NCBI GenBank assembly: GCA_019114885.1
Contig: DXEQ01000223.1
Span: forward strand, 1-7,631
Direction of reading: 5' to 3'
Origin: Candidatus Anaerobutyricum stercoripullorum
GTDB taxonomy: Bacteria; Bacillota; Clostridia; Lachnospirales; Lachnospiraceae
Length of the DNA stretch: 7,631 bases
The notes below the pieces were generated by a model that worked only from the letters and a program-made list of their open reading frames with translations, had not been told where the DNA came from and ran no database searches. The position numbers and the translations under genes are program-made. Shown in pieces: positions 1-6,861 of this stretch (its first letter is position 1; the number at the start of each line of letters is the position of its first letter).

Positions 1-1
1 T

Positions 2-82
2 GAACCACAAATCAACGATGAGTTATCTGCTCTAAAACAAATAAACAAATCATTAACCTCTCTTTCCGATAAATTTATCTAA
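2..82 (+). CDS. C-terminal fragment of an unidentified plus-strand gene
   Basis: An open frame enters from the left edge and runs 26 codons to a TAA. The visible tail is polar, ends in DKFI, and has Leu/Ile spaced roughly like an amphipathic helix or short coiled coil (ELSALKQINKSLTSL). It is too short to assign to a family. Support for its being a true gene end is indirect: it uses AT-rich codons such as tta, aaa and ata, and a strong hairpin terminator starts about 12 bases after the stop. It converges on guaA. Its base composition differs from the GC-rich genes to the right, so it could belong to an element integrated next to guaA. That is inference. Part of an unrelated housekeeping gene is equally possible. 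Confidence 0.42.
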   Translation, partial: EPQINDELSALKQINKSLTSLSDKFI

Positions 83-89
83 GCACGCC

Positions 90-140
90 AAAAAAGCCCT
101 TAGCCATGAGTTTCATACCCACAGCTAAGGGCTTAGTTTA
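90..140. terminator. Bidirectional intrinsic terminator between convergent genes
   Basis: A perfect 11-bp stem (AAGCCCTTAGC at 94-104 with GCTAAGGGCTT at 124-134) encloses a 19-base loop. Six A's at 90-95 precede the left arm, so the minus-strand transcript ends its hairpin with a U run. On the plus strand the right arm is followed by the U-rich stretch agtttataat. The hairpin sits between the plus-strand gene ending at 82 and guaA ending at 309. It would stop both, with the stronger U-tract for the minus direction. Confidence 0.8.
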
Positions 141-230
141 TAATATGGATTTATTTGTTACACAACCGCCTGTCAATCATTCTCTAACCGTAAAACCACT
201 TGATTTCAAGAATAATGGCTCTTATGCAAC

Positions 231-250
231 TGTTATCAATTTGTTATCAA
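231..250. repeat. Two direct TGTTATCAA repeats, 11-bp period
   Basis: The 9-mer TGTTATCAA occurs at 231-239 and again at 242-250, start-to-start 11 bp, about one helical turn. Both copies therefore face the same side of the DNA. This arrangement is typical of a protein-binding site, such as the arm sites of tyrosine recombinases. It lies about 60 bp beyond the guaA stop in AT-rich, apparently non-coding DNA. The repeats are seen directly; the binding role is inferred. Confidence 0.5.
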
Positions 251-270
251 AAGACTTTTTGAAGTGCCAC

Positions 271-293
271 AAACCCGCATAAACACTGGGTTT
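271..293. repeat. Inverted repeat just downstream of guaA
   Basis: AAACCC (271-276) and GGGTTT (288-293) form a perfect 6-bp inverted repeat with an 11-base loop, starting 16 bases past the guaA stop. On the minus strand the second arm ends in only TTT followed by a G-rich stretch, so it would be a weak terminator at best. It could instead be a recombinase core-site dyad if this is an integration junction. The 83-308 stretch shows no other gene. Confidence 0.35.
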
Positions 294-308
294 CTTCGAT
301 ACTACAAC

Positions 309-1853
309 TTATTCGAACTCTATCGTTCCCGGCGGTTTACTGGTCAGGTCGTAGAATACTCTGTTTACGCCCTTCACCTCGTTAATGATCCGGCTCATGA
401 CTTTCTGAAGCACTTCGAATGGGATGTCTGCCGCTTCGGCGGTCATGAAGTCGATGGTTTTCACGGCGCGGAGCGCCACGGCGTAGTCGTAGGTACGCTC
501 GTCGCCCATGACTCCGACGGAACGCATGTTGGTCAGTGCTGCAAAGTACTGGTTGATGTCGCGGTCGAGACCTGCGTTGGCGATCTCCTCGCGGTAGATG
601 GCGTCGGCGTCCTGCACAATGCGGACTTTCTCGGCGGTGACTTCACCGATGATGCGGATGCCAAGGCCAGGGCCAGGGAATGGCTGACGAAAGACAAGGG
701 CTTCCGGGATGCCCAGCTCGAGGCCGGCTTTGCGGACTTCGTCTTTGAAGAGGTCGCGCAGAGGCTCGATGATTTCCTTGAAGTCTACGTAGTCCGGGAG
801 GCCACCCACGTTGTGGTGGGATTTAATCACGGCGGATTCTCCGCCGAGGCCGCTCTCGACCACGTCCGGGTAGATGGTGCCCTGGGCGAGGTAGTCCACA
901 GCGCCGATCTTTTTAGCTTCTTCCTCAAAGACGCGGATGAATTCTTCACCGATGATCTTGCGCTTCTGCTCCGGTTCCGTGACGCCTGCCAGTTTGCCAT
1001 AGTAGCGTTCCTGGGCATTGACGCGGATGAAGTTCAGATCAAAGTCTCCGTTTGGTCCGAATACATTTTCCACCTCGTCGCCTTCGTTTTTACGGAGAAG
1101 GCCGTGATCTACGAAGACGCAGGTGAGCTGTTTGCCGATGGCACGGGAGAGAAGTCCGGCTGCCACGGAGGAATCTACACCGCCGGATAAGGCGAGGAGG
1201 ACCTTTCCGTCGCCGACTTTCTCGCGGATGGCTTTGATGGAGTCCTGCACGAAGGAATCCATCTTCCAGTCTCCGGCGCAGTGGCAGACATTATATACAT
1301 AGTTGCTTAAGATCTCTTTGCCGCGGACGGTGTGCAGCACCTCCGGGTGGAACTGGATGGCGTAGAGATTCCGGGTGCGGTCTTCTGCGGCTGCCACCGG
1401 ACAGTCTTTGGTGTGGGCGCAGATGGCAAATCCCGGCGCGGTCTTTGAGATGTAGTCAAAGTGGCTCATCCAGCAGATGGTGGACGGCTCGATGCCGGTA
1501 AAGAGCGGGGATTCGGTGTTGACGAATACCTCGGTCTTTCCATATTCCCGTACGCTGGCCGCCTCAACTTTGCCTCCCAGGATGTGCATCATCAGCTGGG
1601 CGCCGTAGCAGAGTCCCAGAACCGGGATACCCAGTTCAAACAGTTCTTTTGTGTAAGTCGGGGAATCGGCTTCGTAGCAGCTGTTCGGGCCGCCGGTGAG
1701 GATGATTCCCTTTGGATTCATTTTTTTGATGGTCTCAATGTCCGTTTTGTAAGAATAGATTTCGCAGTATACGTTACATTCCCGGACACGTCTTGCCACC
1801 AGCTGATTATACTGTCCGCCGAAATCGATAACAATGACTGTTTCTCTTTTCAA
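309..1853 (-). CDS. guaA: GMP synthase (glutamine-hydrolysing)
   Basis: GuaA converts XMP to GMP in the cytoplasm, using ATP and ammonia released from glutamine; it is the last step of de novo guanine nucleotide synthesis. The 514-residue protein has the normal family length. It opens with a class I glutamine amidotransferase domain (about 5-190), with GLCYGAQ carrying the catalytic Cys82 and FHPEV carrying His169 and Glu171. The ATP-pyrophosphatase domain follows, with P-loop SGGVDSS at 223-229. The C-terminal dimerisation domain includes QPFPGPGLGIR near 390-400 and ends in the family tail PPGTIEFE. The start is a TTG: an AGGAGG lies at 1862-1867, 8 bases upstream, and the protein then begins MKRETVIVIDFGGQY, matching where the family begins. 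No purine riboswitch fold is apparent in the leader. All active-site residues are present, so the gene looks intact. Confidence 0.97.
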   Translation of the reverse strand: MKRETVIVIDFGGQYNQLVARRVRECNVYCEIYSYKTDIETIKKMNPKGIILTGGPNSCYEADSPTYTKELFELGIPVLGLCYGAQLMMHILGGKVEAASVREYGKTEVFVNTESPLFTGIEPSTICWMSHFDYISKTAPGFAICAHTKDCPVAAAEDRTRNLYAIQFHPEVLHTVRGKEILSNYVYNVCHCAGDWKMDSFVQDSIKAIREKVGDGKVLLALSGGVDSSVAAGLLSRAIGKQLTCVFVDHGLLRKNEGDEVENVFGPNGDFDLNFIRVNAQERYYGKLAGVTEPEQKRKIIGEEFIRVFEEEAKKIGAVDYLAQGTIYPDVVESGLGGESAVIKSHHNVGGLPDYVDFKEIIEPLRDLFKDEVRKAGLELGIPEALVFRQPFPGPGLGIRIIGEVTAEKVRIVQDADAIYREEIANAGLDRDINQYFAALTNMRSVGVMGDERTYDYAVALRAVKTIDFMTAEAADIPFEVLQKVMSRIINEVKGVNRVFYDLTSKPPGTIEFE

Positions 1854-1861
1854 TGGGCTTT

Positions 1862-1867
1862 CCTCCT
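1862..1867 (-). promoter_or_regulatory. Ribosome binding site deciding the TTG start of guaA
   Basis: On the minus strand a perfect AGGAGG lies 8 bases before TTG AAA AGA GAA. No ATG or GTG in the same frame is better placed, so translation most likely starts at the TTG at 1851-1853. Confidence 0.8.
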
Positions 1868-1891
1868 GTTTATCTGTAATTGTTTATCAGA

Positions 1892-1912
1892 GATTGTCCT
1901 CTTTTGACAATC
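1892..1912 (-). promoter_or_regulatory. Dyad in the guaA leader
   Basis: GATTGTC (1892-1898) and GACAATC (1906-1912) form a perfect 7-bp inverted repeat with a 7-base loop, about 25 bases upstream of the guaA ribosome binding site. No U-run follows, so it is not a terminator. It could be an operator or an RNA hairpin. The symmetry is observed; any function is inferred. Confidence 0.3.
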
Positions 1913-1977
1913 AAAATCTTTTTATCTAAAGAAGTGTAACATTTTCTGACCAGGATTTCCACATCTATAAAAAATTC

Positions 1978-2008
1978 TACATATTTTTTTGCGTAAAATA
2001 CCTGTCAA
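1978..2008 (-). promoter_or_regulatory. Possible guaA promoter
   Basis: On the minus strand a perfect -35 box TTGACA lies at 2003-2008, about 20 bases after the reductase stop. The -10 is poor: AATATG at 17 bases or TATGTA at 19 bases downstream. The TTGACA sits in the centre of an imperfect 12-bp dyad (1993-2004 with 2009-2020, two mismatches), which could be an operator. guaA needs a promoter somewhere in this 174-base AT-rich gap, but this exact placement is tentative. Confidence 0.33.
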
Positions 2009-2027
2009 CAGAAAATTTACTTCATTA

Positions 2028-3584
2028 TTATAAATACGGCTGTGCGATTTCTTTGAGTCTCTCCGGATTCGCCGCGTACCAGGTCTCGAAGTCTTTGCCG
2101 CTGGCTGCCACTTCTTCTCCCAGCGCTTTCATAAATGCAGGGATTTCTTCCTCGAGAATAGTTCCCAGCTGCTCTCCGAACTGTGCCGGTTCGCCTTCTT
2201 TTCCATTGACATAGAGAACAAAGGCGGAAACCGGTTTGCCGTCTACCTTCTTCATACCGCCGCGGAAACCGATGCGTCCGATCTGATGGGTTCCGCAGGA
2301 GGAAGGACAGCCGGAAATGTGGATGCGCGGCAGGGTTCCCTCCGGGAAGTTCCATTCTCTGGCTGCGGCAACGAGAGTGGACAGAAGTTTCTGTGAATCC
2401 CGCACGCCCACCTGACAGATGGAGGAACCGATGCAGGCCACGGATGTCTCAAACAGATTGGCTGCACCGTCGTCGGTGACTGCCAGCACTTTCTCTGCTT
2501 CTACTCCGGTACAGTTGATGATATACACTGTCTCATCCGGTGCAACACGCAGCTCCACGCCGTCCATATCTTTGACGGTTTCGTAGATCTCCACCAGTTT
2601 TTCCGGAGCCGGACAGCCGCCGATCGGATGATATTCCACAGCATACAGGCCCTCCTGTTTCTGCGGAATCACACGCCAGTCTTCCGCTGTGCTGCCATCT
2701 CCGGTCTTTGTCACATACATCGGAGCATCGGCCGCTTCTTCTGCAGCGATCTTCTCCGCCGGAATGTCCATGTTGACGCCACTGGCAAAGGCAGCGTCCA
2801 GTTTTTTCTGGAATTCTTCTGCGTACTTGTCGCCCAGAACATCCTGCATATAACGGGTTCTGGCTTTGGCGCGGTTCTCGTAATTGCCGTAGGTGGTGAA
2901 CATATCCACCATGGCTTTGATATAGTAAAGAATCTTGCTTCCCTCTACATTTTCTGCCACGAGCACGCCCATCCTGGCGTTGTTTCCAAGGCCGCCGGCA
3001 CTGTATACGTCAAAGGTTCCGTCCTCTCTTGCCACAAAGCCCAGATCGCGGAAAGTAGCGTGGGTACGGTTGGCCGGTGAGTTGGAAAAGCAGACTTTCA
3101 GCTTACGTGGCAGCTTCACAGTTTTGATCAGGGTCATCAGATACTCTGCCGCTGCCTCCGCGTACGGGCTCACATCAAAGTACTCGCCCTGCTCCACGCC
3201 GGAAAGCGGGGATACCATCACATTTCTCGGAAAATCTCCGCCGCCTCCGCGGGTGACGATGCCATGGTCAAGTGCTGCCACGGCAAGCTCGCAGACCGTG
3301 TCCGCATTCAGGTTATGCAGCTGAATGGTCTGACAGGTGGTGAAATGTACCTTGTCGATGTTGTACTTACGGATGCTGTCGACAACAAACTTTAATTTAT
3401 CTTTTGTGACTCTTCCTCCCGGAAGACGGAGGCGAAGCATGCTGGCCTTGCCGCCCCGCTGGGCGTAGCTGCCGAAGCCGCCGGAAAATCCTTTGTATTC
3501 CGGCACGCTTACCTCGCCGGCATAGAACTGCCGGGTCACTTTTTCAAACTCTTCGTAATCTTTCTTCCAGTTTTCTGTATTCAT
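2028..3584 (-). CDS. Siroheme nitrite/sulfite reductase family protein
   Basis: This 518-residue cytoplasmic enzyme belongs to the siroheme/4Fe-4S family that performs six-electron reduction of sulfite to sulfide or nitrite to ammonia. Two ferredoxin-like halves are visible (about 25-110 and 310-370), each followed by a siroheme/Fe-S half-domain. The four cluster ligands are intact as C-x5-C (CIGSSIC, Cys384 and Cys390) and C-x3-C (GCPSSC, Cys426 and Cys430). The first half has the basic anion and siroheme-pocket stretches RLRLPGGRV (51-59), TTCQTIQLH (82-90), DFPRNV (117-122) and NRTHATFRDLGF (172-183). Length and single-chain form suit a ferredoxin-dependent enzyme. No flavoprotein partner, nitrate reductase or sulfate-activation gene is adjacent, so sulfite versus nitrite cannot be settled here. 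Start: ATG at 3582-3584, with AAGGAG 10 bases upstream at 3595-3600. Confidence 0.9.
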   Translation of the reverse strand: MNTENWKKDYEEFEKVTRQFYAGEVSVPEYKGFSGGFGSYAQRGGKASMLRLRLPGGRVTKDKLKFVVDSIRKYNIDKVHFTTCQTIQLHNLNADTVCELAVAALDHGIVTRGGGGDFPRNVMVSPLSGVEQGEYFDVSPYAEAAAEYLMTLIKTVKLPRKLKVCFSNSPANRTHATFRDLGFVAREDGTFDVYSAGGLGNNARMGVLVAENVEGSKILYYIKAMVDMFTTYGNYENRAKARTRYMQDVLGDKYAEEFQKKLDAAFASGVNMDIPAEKIAAEEAADAPMYVTKTGDGSTAEDWRVIPQKQEGLYAVEYHPIGGCPAPEKLVEIYETVKDMDGVELRVAPDETVYIINCTGVEAEKVLAVTDDGAANLFETSVACIGSSICQVGVRDSQKLLSTLVAAAREWNFPEGTLPRIHISGCPSSCGTHQIGRIGFRGGMKKVDGKPVSAFVLYVNGKEGEPAQFGEQLGTILEEEIPAFMKALGEEVAASGKDFETWYAANPERLKEIAQPYL

Positions 3585-3691
3585 ATTGCTTATTCTCCTT
3601 CATTAAGCTGCATTTTTCGGGCAACATTTCCACGTCTTTCCTGGTTGATCCCAGCTTTCTCCTTACAGAGTTCCATAACGTTCCATGAATC

Positions 3692-3717
3692 TGTTACTTA
3701 TCACAAAAAACGTAACA
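3692..3717. repeat. Inverted repeat between panF and the reductase gene
   Basis: TGTTAC (3692-3697) and GTAACA (3712-3717) form a 6-bp perfect inverted repeat 14 bases apart. It lies about 110 bases upstream of the reductase start and just past the panF stop. Neither strand shows a U-run placed as in a terminator, so an operator for the reductase gene is the more natural reading. This is weak evidence from symmetry alone. Confidence 0.25.
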
Positions 3718-3725
3718 AAAAACAT

Positions 3726-5213
3726 TTATTCACAAAAATAGACTCCCAGTACCTTCTTATCCACATCTTTGCCCACATAAGAGCCGATGACCATACAAAG
3801 TAAAGATACGATCATGCCCAGAAGGATCTGGTGGATATCCATGACCTTGATACCCAGCGCCATGGTCACGCAGTATACCACAGTGCCGCCGATCATGGAC
3901 CAGACAGCGCCGGTTCGATTGGCCTTCTTCCAGAACATACCCAGAATAAATACCCACACGAAGGCGGTCTCCAAGCCTCCGAAGGCGAACATGTTGATCT
4001 TCCAGATCACGTCCGGCGGGTTGATGGAGATGAAGAAGATGATCAGTCCCAGTACCAGCGTGCACATCTGACTGAGTGTACTGGTGCTCTTCTCCGAGAT
4101 CTTCTGCTGACGCTTCTCTTTTTCGTACATATAAATGTCCTTAATGATGGAGGATGTGGCTGTCAGCAACAGGGAGGAAACCGTCGAGATAGACGCGGCG
4201 ATCGGTCCGATGATGGTGATGCCTGCCACCAGCGGTGACAGAGAACGGACAATAGCCAACGGCATGATGTTGTCCACACTGCCGCCGTAGGCCGCCAGGT
4301 CTTCTGTCAGAACGCCCTGGGAGAGCACGCCGATAAAGTTCATGCCCACGTTCATGGCGCCGATGACGATGGTTCCGATGATGATTGCCCGGTGCAGAGA
4401 CTTCGTATCTTTATAAGTGATGCATCGCACCACCGACTGCGGCAGTCCCACGGTGAAGATACCCACCAGCAGCCACTGGGAAATGTACAGGCTCATCGGC
4501 ATGTTTCCACCGGAAAACGGTTCCAGCAGTTCCGGCCGGCGTACTGTGATCTGCTCCATGATGGATGCGTAGCCGCCTCCCGCACTGAGAATCCCCACCA
4601 ACAGGATACCCATGCCGATCAGCATGGCGATGGCGCAGAGCGCGTCCGTTATGGCCACGCCGCGGAATCCTCCCACGGCGGTGTAGATGACAACCACCAG
4701 ACCAAACACGACAAGACCTACCACGTAGGAATATCCTGTCACCGCCTCAAAGAGCTTGGCGCCGCCCACAAACTGGGCCACCATGGTGGCGGAGAAAAAC
4801 AGTACGATGATGACCGCCGATACATTTGCCAGCACATCGGACTGATACCGGTGGCGGATCACATCAATGACCGTCACCGCATTGATCTTCCGGGAGACAA
4901 TCGCCATCTTCTTTCCGAGGATTCCCAGCACCAGAAACAGCGCCGTCACTTGGATGACAGACATGTAAATCCATCCAAAACCAATGTCCCATGCCTGTCC
5001 CGGTCCTCCCACGAAGGAGCTTACCGAACTGTAAGTCGCCACAGTCGTCATGGCAAGGACAAAACCTCCCAGACTCCGGGAGCCGGTGAAGTATTCGTTC
5101 AGAAAATTACCGGAATTCTTTTTGATTGACATGTTTCGCAGATAAATGCTCACTGCCAGCATGGCCATCATAAAAAGAAATACCGGCAGCAGTCCCCATA
5201 TATTACCGTTCAT
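3726..5213 (-). CDS. panF: Sodium/pantothenate symporter
   Basis: PanF is an inner-membrane sodium:solute symporter that imports pantothenate (vitamin B5), the precursor of coenzyme A. The 495-residue product has about 12-13 hydrophobic segments. It carries the PanF-type block FLNEYFTGSRSLGG (37-50) followed by TVATYSSVSSFVGGPG (57-72). It also has TAVGGFRG (178-185), GLPQSVVRCITYKDTKSLHR (256-275), the sodium-site helix AASISTVSSLLL (339-350) and AFGGLE (410-415). These align well with remembered E. coli PanF (483 aa). The frame extends nine codons further upstream to a TTG. I chose the ATG at 5211-5213 because GAGGA (5222-5226) sits 8 bases before it and the protein then starts just ahead of the first membrane helix. 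This start overlaps the end of yhdT by 11 bases, which implies translational coupling. Confidence 0.93.
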   Translation of the reverse strand: MNGNIWGLLPVFLFMMAMLAVSIYLRNMSIKKNSGNFLNEYFTGSRSLGGFVLAMTTVATYSSVSSFVGGPGQAWDIGFGWIYMSVIQVTALFLVLGILGKKMAIVSRKINAVTVIDVIRHRYQSDVLANVSAVIIVLFFSATMVAQFVGGAKLFEAVTGYSYVVGLVVFGLVVVIYTAVGGFRGVAITDALCAIAMLIGMGILLVGILSAGGGYASIMEQITVRRPELLEPFSGGNMPMSLYISQWLLVGIFTVGLPQSVVRCITYKDTKSLHRAIIIGTIVIGAMNVGMNFIGVLSQGVLTEDLAAYGGSVDNIMPLAIVRSLSPLVAGITIIGPIAASISTVSSLLLTATSSIIKDIYMYEKEKRQQKISEKSTSTLSQMCTLVLGLIIFFISINPPDVIWKINMFAFGGLETAFVWVFILGMFWKKANRTGAVWSMIGGTVVYCVTMALGIKVMDIHQILLGMIVSLLCMVIGSYVGKDVDKKVLGVYFCE

Positions 5214-5463
5214 TGTTCTCATCCTCATCTTCCAGATCAAAATCTTTGAATACCTTTTTTACTATCCAGACTACCATTATAATAGAAAAAACCCACGTAC
5301 CGATACAGCCGGTGATGGCCCACAGCGGCGTATGGTACACGGTGATGTCCAGACGGCTCACGCCAAATCCCGCGATCGCCCAGAAAACGATCAGGACGAC
5401 CAGAGCAATGACGCAGGCGCCGGCTTCTTTTCGGATCTGCCGGTACTTTTCTTTTAATTTCAT
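5203..5463 (-). CDS. yhdT: YhdT family small membrane protein (DUF997)
   Basis: This 86-residue protein has two hydrophobic helices (about 14-35 and 46-69). The start is short and basic (MKLKEKYRQIRKEA) and the tail acidic (FKDFDLEDEDENNER). The layout and the DLEDED-like tail match E. coli YhdT, which lies directly upstream of panF there too. Its biochemical role is not established. Conserved pairing suggests it supports or stabilises PanF, which is inference. The start is the ATG at 5461-5463, with GAGGGG at 5469-5474 five bases upstream. A TTG eight codons earlier lacks a binding site. The stop codon lies inside the panF start region (11-base overlap), so the two are surely cotranscribed. 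Confidence 0.85.
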   Translation of the reverse strand: MKLKEKYRQIRKEAGACVIALVVLIVFWAIAGFGVSRLDITVYHTPLWAITGCIGTWVFSIIMVVWIVKKVFKDFDLEDEDENNER

Positions 5464-5530
5464 ACTCTCCCCTCTTTCTTTTGGCAAAATATTCTGCCTG
5501 ATATGCAGCAGATGTCTTTAGAATCGCTTC

Positions 5531-5568
5531 CTGCCGGAAAACCTCGGTCATCCGGCAGATATCTGCCG
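5531..5568 (-). promoter_or_regulatory. Competing hairpins between hflX and yhdT
   Basis: A perfect 16-bp palindrome, CGGCAGATATCTGCCG, lies at 5553-5568, starting 10 bases past the hflX stop. Its promoter-distal half also pairs elsewhere: CTGCCGGA (5531-5538) and TCCGGCAG (5551-5558) form an 8-bp stem with a 12-base loop. The two pairings share 5553-5558 and exclude each other in RNA. No U-run follows either, so this is not a standard terminator. It could be a dimeric repressor site or an RNA element controlling read-through from hflX into yhdT-panF. Confidence 0.4.
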
Positions 5569-5577
5569 CGCATCGCT

Positions 5578-6840
5578 TTATATCACGACATATTGTTTGT
5601 ATTTCTGTAAATCCTTCAACAGACAGTGCATGGTCAGCTTCGTTCCTTCCGCCAGATACTCCGTCTCACGGATGGTGGCATTCTCACTGAAATAAGAGAC
5701 CAGCGCTCCTTCCGTATATGGAATCAGCATCACGCAGTCCACATAATTCTGGAAAATGTGTCCGGATATGAGCTCGATCAGTTCATCGAGACCGATTCCC
5801 TGTTTGGCGGACAGATAAATGTCATCTCCCCGCACCTGCGGCAGCGGGTCCAGAAGGCCGTCACATTTGTTAAACACGTGGATACACGGAATCTGCTCCG
5901 CTCCCAGCTCCCGGAGGGTATCTTCTGTCACCTTCATCTGATCTTTATGGTTCTCATCGGAGTAATCGATAATCTCCAGAAGCAGATCCGCATACTTCAC
6001 CTCTTCCAGTGTCGAGTGAAAGGCCTGCACCAGATTATGGGGCAGTTTATTGATAAAGCCGACCGTATCGGACAGCAGGAATTCTTTTTTATCTGGCAGG
6101 TGGATGCTGCGGATCGTTGTATCCAGCGTGGCAAAGAGCATATCCTCCGCCAGCACCTTCTTCTCATCCCTCTGCTCGTATCGATCCAACAGGGCATTCA
6201 TCAGGGTGGACTTGCCCGCGTTGGTATAGCCCACCAGCGCCACCTGCGGAATCCCCTGTATCAGACGGCGTTTCCGCTGCGTCTCCCGGTTTTTCTCCAC
6301 GACCTTTAACTCTTTCTTCAATTCAGAAATGCGGTGGCGGATCTTTCGCTTATCCAGCTCCAGCTTCTTCTCCCCGGCGCCCCGGTTGGACATGCCGCCG
6401 CTGGTTCCTCCCTGACGGCTCAGAATCTCACCCATACCCGTAAGCCGCGGCAGCTCATACTGGAGCCTTGCCGTCTCCACCTGGATCTTTGCCTCTCTGG
6501 TCTGCGCCCTCGATGAGAAAATCTGCAGAATCAGATTCGTTCTGTCAAGAATCGGCCTCTCGATGATATCTTTGAGATTACGAAGCTGCATGGGCGACAG
6601 CGTATTATCAAAAATAACCACGTCGGCGTTCAGCATATGCGCCACCGACTTGATCTCGTCTACCTTGCCGGTTCCCACATAGACACCCGTGTTGATCTGG
6701 CTGACATTCTGGGTCTCCACACCCACAACCTCCATATCGCAGGCTTCCGCCAGACTCTCCAGTTCTTTCAACGCATTTTCAAAATCGGGATCGTCATTGA
6801 GATTGACGCCCACCAGCAGGGCTTTTATTTTCTCTTCCAT
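5578..6840 (-). CDS. hflX: GTPase HflX (ribosome-associated)
   Basis: HflX is a cytoplasmic GTPase that binds the 50S subunit and splits stalled ribosomes, notably under heat stress or antibiotic exposure. The 420-residue protein has the family's order. An N-terminal HflX domain (about 1-155) includes YVGTGKVDEI (54-63), DRTNLILQIFSSRA (99-112) and the glycine-rich loop GGTSGGMSNRGAGE (144-157). A charged coiled coil follows (about 157-192). The G domain shows G1 GYTNAGKST (204-212), G2 at TLDTT (238-242), G3 DTVGF (258-262), G4 NKCD (324-327) and G5 SAK (344-346). A C-terminal domain follows. All GTP-binding motifs are intact. The start is the ATG at 6838-6840, with GGAG at 6846-6849 five bases upstream. 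It appears to have its own promoter. Confidence 0.96.
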   Translation of the reverse strand: MEEKIKALLVGVNLNDDPDFENALKELESLAEACDMEVVGVETQNVSQINTGVYVGTGKVDEIKSVAHMLNADVVIFDNTLSPMQLRNLKDIIERPILDRTNLILQIFSSRAQTREAKIQVETARLQYELPRLTGMGEILSRQGGTSGGMSNRGAGEKKLELDKRKIRHRISELKKELKVVEKNRETQRKRRLIQGIPQVALVGYTNAGKSTLMNALLDRYEQRDEKKVLAEDMLFATLDTTIRSIHLPDKKEFLLSDTVGFINKLPHNLVQAFHSTLEEVKYADLLLEIIDYSDENHKDQMKVTEDTLRELGAEQIPCIHVFNKCDGLLDPLPQVRGDDIYLSAKQGIGLDELIELISGHIFQNYVDCVMLIPYTEGALVSYFSENATIRETEYLAEGTKLTMHCLLKDLQKYKQYVVI

Positions 6841-6861
6841 TCCATCTCCATTTTCATAATC

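Noticed and set aside
264..1190. Long plus-strand open frame of 308 codons
   Set aside because: It is the antisense shadow of guaA, whose catalytic motifs fix the coding strand; no ribosome binding site and no recognisable domain.
1854..2027. Purine riboswitch ahead of guaA
   Set aside because: The gap is AT-rich and I could not find the three-stem arrangement or the conserved core of the guanine class.
4392..5129. Plus-strand open frame of 245 codons, rich in His, Gln and Asp
   Set aside because: Antisense to panF; the His/Gln/Asp richness is the usual result of reading hydrophobic codons on the opposite strand.
5237..5551. Minus-strand open frame of 104 codons from the hflX-yhdT gap into yhdT
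   Set aside because: Most of it reads yhdT in another frame and turns Arg-rich there; no ribosome binding site precedes its ATG.
5626..6309. Plus-strand open frame of 227 codons
   Set aside because: Antisense to hflX, which has all five GTPase motifs.
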